From Areca catechu (lineage: Eukaryota; Streptophyta; Magnoliopsida; Arecales; Arecaceae), in contig CM038044.1 in the NCBI GenBank assembly GCA_021397845.1, forward strand, positions 81,911,942-81,975,941: DNA of 64,000 nt, read 5' to 3'. The translations under genes were made by a program, and so were the position numbers. The notes beneath the pieces were generated by a model. That model searched no databases and was not told the DNA's origin. It saw only the letters and a list, made by a program, of their open reading frames with translations. Positions 35,776-46,402 of the stretch are shown here, piece by piece (position 1 is the stretch's first letter; the number at the start of each line of letters is the position of its first letter).

Positions 35776-36644
35776 ACAAAGCCCGAAATAGTCACTCGGT
35801 AATGTTGTGGACTCAAGAGTGGAGGGGGGCACTATTAAAATAATTACTTACTTAGTATCGAGGATCAACCGAACCATCAACTATGCTACAGACTAAGGAA
35901 AAGATGGCAAGGGCATCCATGCAAAAACAACCGGGCTACCAACTAAGGAGAAGATGACTTTGAAGGAGATGACTAAACCAACTACCATATCAAATATCTA
36001 CAACATCCTAGACTAAGATGCTGCAAATGACTCGAGCTCGACTGGTATAACATCCCTCTTTGAGCATCTACCGAGTAATTACTCAGGCCTAACTAACTTT
36101 AAAGATGGACTTATTTAGGCATGCTGAGATACAATGCCAAGGTTCCTTTGTCAGCAACAACCATGCTACGCCGATATTAGAGTCCACAACATCCTAGCGA
36201 GTGGCAGACATGGACCAGCTGTCCTAATAAAGATCATAGAGGATAAAATCTTAATAGATCCTGCCATCCTAATAAAAAAGAACGAACAAAAAAGATTTCA
36301 AGAGACAAGATCCCAACATCTCCATGAAAATTTGTTATCTATATTAGAGGAGGCCACTTCTTTAATAGTATTCAGTTATCCCAAGTAACTCTATAAATAG
36401 GTAAGAGAAGACCTCTAGTGAGGTATATTTTGATACCCTTGTTTTACATTCATTCAGTCTTTCCACCTCTCTTAGCTTCAACTATTGTAGCCTATCTCTC
36501 TTACTGACTTAAGCATCGAAAGATTTCCTGCTGGTCGTACTAGTCAAGGAACTTTTCTTACAAATTTTTGCTTGTAAGATGCCAGGAATAGTATCCCATG
36601 TCATCAAAGAAGATCGGGTGATCCTCAAGCACTATTAGGTTGTG
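35776..36644 (+). repeat. Tat 3' end: polypurine tract and LTR
   Basis: AGAGTGGAGGGGGGCAC (35815-35832) is a Tat-type polypurine tract. The LTR should start at about 35833, where TATTAAAATAATT stands in for an expected TG start. A TATA box (CTATAAATAG) lies near 36390-36401 with a pyrimidine-rich region after it, fitting an LTR promoter on the plus strand. The right end is unclear because a MITE-like element begins at about 36645. The 84-residue frame at 36134 is probably chance. Confidence 0.55.
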
Positions 36645-37162
36645 TTTGGTAGATGGTAATCTATTCAGATTACTGGAAATTTTAAACTGGGCCCACTAGA
36701 TAACTCTGTTTGATATTTTTTTAAATCGATAATCTATGTTGTAGTGGTAATCTGGATTACCACTCATGTGGCAATCCAGATTATCTCAGGGAGAGGTGGC
36801 TATCCAGATTATCGGAGATGTGGTAATCTAGTATTTTTTTTTTTATAAAATTGCACCGTCCCTTTCACTTCGGTGAGAACAAAACATTTCCCTCCTTCCT
36901 CTCTCCCCTTTCCTTACCTAGCGGCATCCTTTCAATCAAGTTTTCTTTTAAGCTCTCATATTAAAGATCCTTTCGTAATATTTATGAAAGGATGAGGAAA
37001 GACTGATTTTTGACTTAGGGATATTTTAATAATATATAAATTTTAATAAATTTAATATAGAGGTATTTTAGAAATTTGAGCTTAGATTACTGGTAATCTA
37101 TTTGTCATACCAAACACAGTAATCAATCTTACTAATAGATTACCTATGTATACCAAACATAG
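36645..37162. mobile_element. MITE-like element, about 520 bp
   Basis: The left end GTTGTGTTTGGTAGATGG, followed by TAATCT, is mirrored at the right end by AGATTACCTATGTATACCAAACATAG. The terminal inverted repeats are about 25 bp and imperfect. The interior has no coding capacity and further inverted pieces (GTGGTAATCTGGATTACCAC). A second right-end copy, ATACCAAACACAG, occurs at 37110-37122. The left end follows TTA and the right precedes TAA, reminiscent of PIF/Harbinger elements, but no direct duplication is certain, so the superfamily stays open. Confidence 0.6.
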
Positions 37163-37244
37163 TAATCAGCATTATTGGCAATCTATTCAGTGATAATCTA
37201 TCTTGCATGTAATTCAGATTACCATTTAGGATTCTTAAATGATT
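37163..37244. other. Short unassigned AT-rich stretch
   Basis: Nothing gene-like is visible. It holds GATTACC/GGTAATC-like pieces that may belong to the neighbouring MITE. It ends with TGATT, the possible left half of the target duplication of the inverted Tat composite. Confidence 0.4.
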
Positions 37245-38390
37245 TATTGATGCTGCATCCCCATCGACTGGATGGAGTGGTTCGTCCGCCGGATCGTCAT
37301 CGACCGGAACCTGCAAAACAGATCCCCTAACCAAAAATCTTTCAGAGGGGGACACTCCGATAACAAAATCAAAAGGAACTCAGGTAGCATAATGGAGAGC
37401 TCGAAAGCAAAGAGGAAAATGAAAGGATTCAAATTTTTGGGATTAGCCAAAACTTACCTTGAGTGTCCCCTCTTACCAATATTTATAGGATCCAATCGTA
37501 ACTACTTACAGTTATGAGAGATGGCAAATGCAACCTCCTCATAACTGTAAGTAGTGGTGGTCGGAGAATCAATTATTTCGTAGCTTATCCAATCTGAGGA
37601 TTTCGATCCTGTGGGTGGTTGCAACAACCAAAATAGACTTCAACTGTTATGGGGTTGGAAAAGCCCACATGTTTAACATGCCTCTCTTTTCTAGAGTAGA
37701 TCCAAAGTGAGCTTAACATTCTCTTTAGTAGCACTCCTAAAGGGAATGGTAGCTATACACTTCAGAAGAGTTTCTTTGGAAATAACAAAGAAAGATAAAC
37801 ACTTACAGTCTTGAATACGAGATAACATGCTCTTCATATTATGTTGAAGGAATAAAGCCGAAGATGTTCAATTGAAAGGCTTAGCCTTCGGACCAAGACA
37901 ACAATACAAAGCCAAAGACATAAGGTTAATAAGCTTGGCTTCTGGACCAGACAAGATATGAAGCCCAAGACATAAGGTTGACAAGCTTAATCTTCGAACC
38001 AAGATAAAGATACAAAGCTGGAGATATAAAGATGTTAGGCATGGTCTTCAGACCAAGATAAGGATACGAAGCTAGAGACATAAAGACATTAGGCATACTC
38101 TTCGGGCCAAGATAAAGATACGAAGCCGAAGATATAAAGATTATTAGGCATGGTCTTCGGACCAAGATAAGGATACGAAGTCAGAGACTTAAGGTTGTTG
38201 GGCTTACTCTTCGGACTAAGATAAAGATACGAAGCCAAAGATATAGAACATCCTTTTGTAGATCAGAATCTTCATCAAGTCCAGGAGATATTTCCCATTG
38301 CATATTGATTTGACCAATAAACCAAAAAATTGAAACTGGTTCAAAGAATAGCTCAGTAATTAATTAAAATAAAAATAGGATATCATAACA
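37245..38390 (-). repeat. Tat LTR, left end of the inverted composite, 1146 bp
   Basis: The minus-strand start TGTTATGATATCC at 38390 follows a polypurine tract (minus GTGTTGGGGGCAGC). The other edge is TATTGATGCTG, against TGTTGATGCTG in reverse of the partner. It has the same length as the LTR at 49115-50260 but opposite orientation. It contains about seven copies of a roughly 54-bp tandem repeat (37850-38260) built around CTTCGTATC and TTATCTTGGTCCGAAG. Confidence 0.8.
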
Positions 38391-38542
38391 GCTGCCCCCA
38401 ACACCTAAGTTCGAAATGATTTAATTTTGAAAAATGGGAGTATTTAAAATTTATCATTTAGTAGTAACTAACAAGTAATGATGCGCTAATTTCTGACATG
38501 TCTTTCGTAATAACTGCTAGGTGGTGTGAAAGACGTGGTGAA

Positions 38543-38552
38543 GACACGTGTC
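38543..38552 (+). promoter_or_regulatory. G-box palindrome upstream of the antisense gene
   Basis: GACACGTGTC is a perfect 10-bp palindrome with a CACGTG core, about 295 bp upstream of the TATA box of the accessory gene. A second ACGTGG core lies at about 38648. The partner copy has TACATG instead of CACGTG, fitting decay of methylated cytosines. G-boxes bind bZIP and bHLH factors in plants; a role here is inference. Confidence 0.4.
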
Positions 38553-38837
38553 ACCTTTTCATTTGTTGATTCGAAAAAGATGTTTCAAATCTAGAAAATC
38601 TTTGAGAAATCTCTTTTAATAAAAGGCTTTATCTGATCGAGGCAAGATACGTGGTAGCCATCTGAGGCTTGATCAAAGTTAAAAGATCATCGTGGCCCTC
38701 CATGGCTTTTCACGCGGATCATAATCGCCGCCTTATTGATGAATGGTTATTAAGAAATCGTACCCACGATCAAGGCCGTTAATATGGTGCACGATCGAGA
38801 AGATCTCCGAAATGTCTCGAAATCCCATAACTTCACC

Positions 38838-38846
38838 TATAAAAAG
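38838..38846 (+). promoter_or_regulatory. TATA box of the left antisense accessory gene
   Basis: TATAAAAAG is followed by a GGAGGAGAG purine block and a pyrimidine-rich leader, about 140 bp before the start codon at 38980. The same arrangement stands in the inverted copy on the minus strand (about 48659-48667), so it is conserved. Confidence 0.6.
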
Positions 38847-38979
38847 GAGGAGAGTTTCAGAAGGAGAACTTTCTTCGCACCTGTGCTCCTTCTTCCTTTC
38901 GCTCCGCGCTACAGCCCACCATTTTCATTTCTCTCGGAGGTAGAAGTCCTTCTTCCCTATTCCTTTTTGTTTCTTTACA

Positions 38980-41114
38980 ATGTTAGAGTCCATTAGAAGT
39001 CCTTCCATTGGCAGAGGTTCACCGAGAGGTAAAATCAGTAGGGGACCACCGGGAGGTGAAACTGGTTGGGGTTCGTCGGGAGGTGAAACCAGTAGGGGTT
39101 CGTCGGGAGGTGAAACCGGTAGGGGTTCACTGGGAGGTGAAACCGGCAGGGAAAAAAGTTTGCATAGAAAGAGGAGTCCGGAGAGATCTCCCGATACTGT
39201 TGCTAGTTCCTTTACGCTTGCCAAGCTAGAAGGTGTTAGGCAGTGTTTCCATATTCCTTGGACTATCAAAACAATCATCCCAAAACCTGAATAAAGAGTA
39301 GACAACCCTCCTATGAGATCAATTGCCATATACGAAGACCACCTTAAAGCTGGTATTTGGCTTCCACTTCATCCCTTTTTCATAAAAAAATTTAATCTTT
39401 ATCAAATTATTCCGACCCAGCTAACTCCGAATAGCTTTAGGAACATCTATGGATTTCTAGTTCTTTGCAAACTTCGGAACGTAGAGCCGAGGACTTCCCT
39501 TTTTACTTCTTTATTTGTACTAAAGAGAGACTTCCATGATAAGGGATGGTGGGTCATAGGTCCTCGGCCAGGCCGAAGATTAATAAAAGGAACCCCTAGT
39601 GCCATACATGGGTGGAAACTATGTTTTTTCTTTGTATACTAGACCAACTAGGGGTTCAATACTGAATGGAAAGCTCCGTGCTTGGATGCAAATGCGGGAA
39701 AGAGGGTTCTGAAGGCTTATCTCAAAGAATTTGAAATTTTGTCAGAGCCAGAAATTCTCCTATTTAAAGAGCTGTTGAAAGAAGAAAACCTTCACCATGC
39801 TCATATCAGCGAAGTCCCGGCATTAGGTATAAATATAGTGGTCTTCATATTTTTATTCATTGCTTCTTTCTCCCCTTATTTTTTATAATGAAATTCTTTC
39901 TTTGAACTGTAGGTGAACCAATGAAGCCGAAACTTGATAAAGTTCAGCAGGCTTCCAGGAAGAGGGCAGTGCATGTTCCACCGGAGTCTGAAGTCTAAAA
40001 GAAAAGAAGAGCCGAAGAGGGCTCGAGCACTCCTCCAATGAGGTCCACATTGGACGAAGAGATACCTCCCACTATGCCAAGTCCACCTGAACCTTCAAAG
40101 AGTCCATCTCAAAGGACGTCCCCATCTGAGGCCCCCTCTGGATCAACGTGACTTAGCATTTGATAGGGAATCCTTACTTGCATCTCCGAAGGAGAAAGGA
40201 AATGAAAGAGCAAAATATCGGTCCGAAGATGATCCTAGGTGGAATGCCTCTTCGGAAGGAGGTTGTAACATAGATTTTACCATCTTTTCTAAAGCACAGG
40301 GCTTGGAGGTCCCTGAACTAGCCAGGAAGCTGATGAAGCATACGCTTCTACCCAAAGACTGGGACAATACTAAGTACCGATGTATTGAAGATGTTTCTGA
40401 CTCAATGTTCTCATCCGCGCTGAAGGTAAGCAACGGATTTTGTGTTTCCAAAGCATAAATCTATTGTTGCAAACCTTTCTATTTGTTAATGCAGATGATT
40501 TATGATATCATTATCATGGAAGAAAGCATCTTTGATTTCAGAGACAATTATAAAAGAATGAAGGAAAAAATGAAGGCGGCTGAGGCTGAAAAGACAAAAG
40601 CCGAGGAACAAAGGCAGGCTATGGAGGAGAAGCATGCCCAAAGTGACGCCTTGGTTCAGAGTTAAAAACTGATATGGAAAATATCCAATCAAAGAACTCT
40701 GAACAGGAGGCAAGACTCAAGAAGAGGAAGAATAAAGTCCAGTCTTAGGAATCTCTACTCAAGGAAGCCCATCAGAAGTTCGAGGAGGCTGTCAAGAAGG
40801 CCAAAGAGGCTACTGAACAGATTCAATCTTTAAAAGATCAACTGAGAAGGGCAGTAGAATATTATAAGGCATCTTTAGCTTTTGAGGGCGAAATGATTGA
40901 AGCCGGGTCTTATAGTTACAAAGGAGGCTTCAATGATGGAGTGAAGGAGGTGCAAAACCTTTATCCAGATCTGGATATTTTGGGAATTCAATTGTTTGCT
41001 CTCGAAGATCCAAGTAAACCCAAATCACAATAAGGTCCTTCTGAAGCACTAGCAAGAGCCGAAGAAGTAAACGACCCGATCGACCTTACCCAAGCCATAG
41101 AGGGTGACTTGTAA
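38980..41114 (+). pseudogene. Tat antisense accessory gene, left copy, three exons
   Basis: Exons by comparison of both copies: 38980-39826, 39913-40425 and 40495-41114. The introns are 86 bp (GTATAA...TGTAG) and 69 bp (GTAAGC...TGCAG). Exon 1 starts MLESIRSPSIGRG and has five 9-residue repeats of the SSGGETGRG type. Then follows a domain annotated in plants as putative gypsy-type transposon (LHPFFIKKFNLYQI, LTPNSFRNIYGFLVLC, GWWVIGPRPGRR). Exon 2 is polar and proline-rich; exon 3 is a long coiled coil (FDFRDNYKRMKEKMKAAEAEK). Stops (39292, exon 2) and a frameshift disable it. It runs opposite to the element carrying it. Its function is unknown. Confidence 0.75.
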
Positions 41115-41483
41115 CTTCTTCCTTTTCTTTTCTCCTTTTGAAAGAATGTAAAAGATCTGATCAATGGAAATTTTCTCCAATGAAATATTTCTCTCTGAAT
41201 GTACATATGAATGGATGGAAATTGTCCCAAGTATAGAGTCTTCAAATTAGAACATGATTGAAACCTCCGAAGTATTAAATAACACTAAGTCCTTGGACTC
41301 AGAATAATATAACCTTTTAAGAAATAGAACCCCAAAATCTGGTTCAAGGTTATATCATATTGAATAATAATATCAAAATAAGAATGACCTTGAGATTTCA
41401 AGACACCAAGTCTCCAAAAAAATAATAAGTTTCTGGATCCGAAAAATGTACTAAGTCTCTAAATAAGAGAGTCAAGTCTTCGG
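41115..41483 (+). other. End of the left inverted arm, downstream of the accessory gene
   Basis: Non-coding sequence that is the reverse complement of 46034-46402. It holds copies of AAGTCC and CTTGGACTC motifs and ends exactly where the inverted homology stops (AAGAGAGTCAAGTCTTCGG, 41465-41483). Confidence 0.7.
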
Positions 41484-41570
41484 AAGCCAAGCTTATTAAC
41501 CTTATGTCTTCGGCTTCGTATTGTTGTCTTGGTCCGAAGGCCAAGCCTTTCAATTGAACATCTTCGGCTT
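41484..41570 (+). repeat. 87-bp piece of Tat LTR in plus orientation
   Basis: It matches 49562-49648 within the plus-oriented LTR nearly base for base, but its neighbours differ: the inverted arm on the left and pol on the right. It is all that is left, if anything, of a 5' LTR for the plus-strand pol. Confidence 0.65.
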
Positions 41571-44500
41571 ATAATGCAATCTTTTGGTGTCCAGCATTGA
41601 ATAAGTTCAGGGCCATAGTTTTTACTTACCACCTTTTGGTTTGGTTTCCTATTAGGACAGGCATTGGAGAAGCGAGGGGAGATCAAAGGATCGCTCACTA
41701 GTGTCTGATGATCCAAAGTAAACAAGCAACCAAGTCTTTGACACTCGACCAGTTGGATCCGAGAGATGAATCCGAAGACTGTAGAGAACCAGTTGAGAAA
41801 ACACTTTTTGTGCCATTATCCGAAGATGACCCAACCAAGGTTATACAAATCGGTAGCTTGCTTGATGAGGAGTCAAAGATAAAATTAATTACCTTTCTCT
41901 GAGATAATGCTGATATTTTTGTTTGAACAGCTTCGGACATGCCCGGAATTCTACCTGATGTGATCACCCATTGCTTAGAAGTGTCTTCCAGCTATAAGCC
42001 TATTCGGTAAAAGAAGAGAAATTTTGCTCCTGAAAGGCAGAAGGTTATTGATGAAGAAGTTAATAAGCTACTTGAGGCTAACTTCATAAGAGAAGTTCAA
42101 TATCCATATTGGTTGGCAAATGTGGTTATGGTGAAGAAATCAAACGGCAAATGGAGGATTTGCATAGATTATACAGATCTTAACAAAGCATGTCTGATGG
42201 ACAGTTTTCCTTTGTCAAAAATCGATCAGTTAGTTGACGCCACAGCTGGTCATCAATTGTTGAGTTTTATGGATGCCTTCTCATGCTATAATCAAATCTG
42301 AATGGATCTTGAAGATGAAGAGAAAACTGCTTTTATTACAGAGAAAGGACTTTACTATTATAAGGTAATGCCATTTGGTTTAAAAAATGTTGGGGCAACT
42401 TTCTAAAGGCTCATTAACAAAGCCTTCAAGAGTCAGATTGGGAGAAATATAGAAGCTTATGTTGATGATATGATTGTAAAAAGTCTTCATAAGTCTGATC
42501 ATATTGCAGATCTAAAGGAGTCTTTTGATGCTCTCAAACACCATCGGTTGAAATTGAATTAAACCAAATGTGTCTTCGGTGTAACTTCTGAAAAATTCCT
42601 GGGATACTTGGTCACCAAGCGAGGGATTGAAGCTAACCCAGAAAAGATCCAAGCACTTCAGACAATGAGAAATCCCACTTGCAAGAAGGAAGTTCAGAGG
42701 TTAACAGGAAGAGTTGCTTCTTTGAGCTGATTTATTTTTCGCTCTGCAGAAAGATGTTTACCCTTCTTCAAGGTTCTTCATCAAACTCAAAATTTTGAAT
42801 GGACAGAGGATTGCAGAGTTGCTTTTGATAAGCTGAAGGAATACTTAGAAAATTTTCCATTGCTCTCCAAGCCCTACAAAGGAGAGACACTTTACTTATA
42901 CATATTAGCCATAGATGAAGCAGTTAGTTCGGTGCTGGTACGAAGAGATGCCAATCATTTATAGAAGCTGATCTATTATACTAGCAAAGTGTTGCATGAA
43001 GTAGAAATCCGATATCCCAGAGTGCAAAAGATTATCTTTTCTCTAGTGGTGGCAGCGAAGCATCTTCGGCCCTATTTCTAGGCCCATTCCATTGTGGTTC
43101 TGATAGATCAGCCCTTAAAAGCCATTCTTCGTTGTCTTGACACCTCAGGAAGGATAGCTAAATGGGCTGTGAAGTTGGGAGAATTTGATATTGAGTACCA
43201 GCCTAGGTCAGCAATGAAAGCACAAATTTTGGCTAATTTCATAGCAGAATGTACATGGAGATTCGAAGAGGACCAACCAAGAGCCGAAAAGGAAAGTACC
43301 AAAGATGGTCTGGAATTTATTTGGATGCTGCATGTAGATGGTGCTTCAATTGCCAACGGTTGTGGTGCAGGTCTAATTTTGGCTAGTCCGAATGGGCAAG
43401 TTATTGAATATGCTCTTTGGTTTTCTTTCCAAGCTTCAAATAACCAGGCAGAGTATGAAGCACTTATTGTTGGGCTTAGAATCTTCCAAAAATTGAAGAC
43501 TAAATAGATCAAAGTTTTTTTTGATTCACAGTTGGTGGTGAATCAAGTAAAAGGTGATTTCGAAGCTTGGAATCCAAATATGATCCAGTACTTAGAAAAA
43601 GTCTGAAGTCTGACATCTGGGTTGGAGCATTTTGAGATTGTTCATGTACCAAGGAAGAAAAATTCTCAGGCTGATGCACTTTCAAGACTTGCAACCATTG
43701 CACCAGATTATCTTAGAAAGACATATGTGAAATATTTTGAAGATCCCAGTATATCAGAACCCACAATTGAAGTCTGTCAAGTTGAACATGAACCTTCATG
43801 GATGGACCCAATTCTCAAGTTTTTGAGAGAAGGCACCTTACCCGAAGACAAGCTGGAAGCTAAGCGGCTTCGATGGATGGCCTCTCAGTATGTGATTCTG
43901 AATGAAATATTATATAAGAGGTCCTTCACGCAATCTTTGTTGAAATGTTTGGGTCCATCCGATGTAGATTATGCACTCAGGAAAGTGCATGAAAAAATAT
44001 ATGGAGATCATCTAGGTGGCAGATCATTGGTATAGAAAATAATTCATCAAGGTTATTATTGGCTAACCATTCAAAAGGATTCTACAGAATTTGTCCAAAG
44101 GTGTGATCAATGTCAGCGATACTCCAATGTACAAAGATGGCCTGCGAATCAGTTAACTCCATTGACAGCTCCCTGGCCTTTTGCACAGTAGGGAATGAAC
44201 ATTCTTGGTCCATTTCCTTCGGCTTCTATGCAGCAAAAATTTCTTATAGTGGCTATTGATTATTTCATAAAGTGGGTTGAGGCCGAAGCATTGGCACAGA
44301 TCACTGAAGTAAAGGTTAAAAATTTTGTAAGAAATTTCATCATCTTTCATTTTGGAATTCCTTATTCTATAATAACTGACAATGGAAGGCAGTTTGATAA
44401 TATGAAATTCAAGTGCTTTTGTGCTCAATATCATATTTTCACAAGCTTAATTCAGTAGGACATCCTCAACGTAACGGAGAAGCTAAAGTGATAAACAGGA

Positions 44501-45062
44501 CTATTCTTCATGATCTTAAAACTAAATTAAATGATGCTAAGGGATCGTGGGCCGATGAATTGAACTAAGTTCTTTAGGCATACGAACCACTCCCAGAATA
44601 GCTACTATGAATTGAACTAAGTTCTTTAGGCATACGAACCACTCCCAGAATAGCTACTAGTGAATCTCCATTTCATCTATCTTATGGCACTGAAGCAGTT
44701 CTTCCTATAGATGTCTCTTTGCAATCTCTACGGATTGATCAGTATAAAGAGCCCAAAAATTCTGAACGCCGAAGAGTTGACCTAGATTTATCATATGGTA
44801 CACGACTTCAGGAACAATTGAAAATGGCTGCATATCAGCAGAAAATTATAAAGTACTACAACTCTCACGTAAAAGAACGGGCCTTTCACCCTGAGGATCT
44901 GGTTTTGTGAAAGTCTGAAGTATCCAAACCAACCGAGCAAGGTAAACTCTCTCCTACATGGGAAGGACCATACCGAGTCAAAGAGGTTATTCGACCCGGG
45001 ACTTATCGGTTGGAAACCTTAGAAGATATTCTACTACCTCGACTTTAGAATGTACAAAACCT
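41571..45062 (+). pseudogene. Tat gypsy pol: protease end, RT, two RNase H domains, integrase
   Basis: It opens within the protease tail (YNAIFWCPALNKFRAIV), then shows GDQR and DMPGILPDVI pre-RT marks. RT (about 42040-42620) has VVMVKKSNGKWRICIDYTDL and an intact AYVDDMIV motif. A first RNase H spans about 42830-43100. A second, archaeal-type one (MLHVDGASIANGCGAGLIL, 43325-43660) marks the Tat/Ogre group. The integrase has the HHCC region, then MNILGPF, where the first catalytic aspartate has become N, then ITDNG, then GEAKVINR, where the catalytic glutamate position reads K. About 15 in-frame stops, one frameshift near 44445 and a 52-bp duplication disable it. Gag and the protease core are missing. 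Confidence 0.9.
44556..44659 (+). repeat. Perfect 52-bp tandem duplication in integrase
   Basis: The unit TGAATTGAAC...GCTACTA occurs twice with no visible difference (44556-44607 and 44608-44659). It duplicates the segment before the FHLSYGTEAVLP block. At 52 bp it shifts the frame. The identity of the copies in otherwise heavily mutated DNA suggests a late event or an assembly artefact. Confidence 0.9.
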
Positions 45063-45143
45063 CCACAAGTATTATCAATAAAGGTCTTTGTTCAAGGTCA
45101 TCAAGATAGATTTGACTATTCTATCTTAATTCTATTTCTAAAA

Positions 45144-45668
45144 AGGTATAAGGATGATCTCCGTGATCTACCCTACAAAGTACCGAGGTAGGCTTAACCA
45201 ACCTATCTTAATTTTTCTTTTCTTAAAGGCATAAGGATGATCTCCGTGATTTACCCTACGAAGTGCCGAGTTGGGCTTAACCAGTCCATCTTAATCAAAA
45301 AGGCATAAGGATGATCTCCGTGATCTACCCTACAAAGTGTCGAGGTAGGCTTAACCAGCCTATCTTAATTTTTCTTTTCTTAAAGGTATAAGGATGATCT
45401 CCGTGATCTATCCAACGAAGTGTCGAGTTAGGCTTAACTAGTCCATCTTAATCAAAAAGGCATGAGGATGATCTCCATGATCTACCTCACGAAGTGTCGA
45501 GGTGGGCATGATCAGCCTGTTTTAATTCTATCTCAAAAAAGGCATGAGAATGATCTTCGTAATCTACTCTATGAAATACCGAGGTAGGCCCGATCAACCT
45601 ATCTTAATCCTTGATCAAAAGGCATAAGGATGATCTAAGTGATTTATTCCATAAAAATGCCAAAGGTT
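45144..45668 (+). repeat. Minisatellite in the 3' region of the Tat element, 7 units
   Basis: Units of about 73 and 81-85 bp carry GCATAAGGATGATCTCCGTG and GCTTAACCAGCC. The first four alternate long-short-long-short because the long units have an extra TTTTTCTTTTCTT insert, giving a dimer of about 155 bp. The last three are more diverged. Tandem repeats between pol and the 3' LTR are known from Tat elements such as Ogre. Confidence 0.85.
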
Positions 45669-45689
45669 AATCAACCTTTCATTCATAAT

Positions 45690-46065
45690 GAAGATGCAGG
45701 TGACCCACATGGTCTATTTTATCCTAAGTCAGAAGACTTAGTGAATTCTCAAGTCTGAAGACTTGGTATCCTCATCTAGAGATGATATTCTTTTTTATCT
45801 TAATTATCTGGAATTCTCCTAAGTTCGAAGACTTAGTGAATCTTCAAGTCCGAAGACTTGGCTCTTATCTAGAGATTTGGTACTCTTCTCAATTATATGG
45901 AATTATTCTAAGTCCGAAGACTTAGTATATTTTCAAGTCTAAAGATTTGGCATTCTTATCTAGAGACGGCGTTCTTTCTTGTTTCAACTTTCTAGAATTC
46001 TTCTAAGTCCGAAGACTTAGCGAATCTTCAAGTCCGAAGACTTGACTCTCTTATTTGGTGACTTA
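45690..46065 (+). repeat. Second minisatellite, about 4 units of 95-105 bp
   Basis: Each unit has a pair of inverted blocks of the form AAGTCCGAAGACTT, then a TCTAGAGA block and AATTATCTGGAATTCT. The unit borders the point where the inverted-arm homology ends (46034). Confidence 0.75.
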
Positions 46066-46402
46066 GTACATTTTTCGGATCCAAAAACTTATTATTTATT
46101 TAGAGACTTGGTGTCTTGAAATCTCAGGGTCATTCTTATTTTGATATTATTATTCAATATGATATAACCTTGAACCAGATTTTGGGGTTCTATTTCTTAA
46201 AAGGTTATATTATTCTGAGTCCAAGGACTTAGTGTTATTTTATACTTCGGAGGTTTCAATCATGTTCTAATCCGAAGACTCTATACTTGGGACAATTTCT
46301 ATCCATTCATATGTACATTCACAGAGAAATATTTCATTGGAGCAAATTTCCATTGATTAGATCTTTTATATTCTTTCAAAAGGAGAAAAGAAAAGCTGGA
46401 AG

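Noticed and set aside
40143..40451. 102-residue minus frame that also occurs at 47067-47375
   Set aside because: The repeat is due to the inverted arms; it is the antisense of accessory-gene exon 2, whose sense frame has domain context and splice sites.
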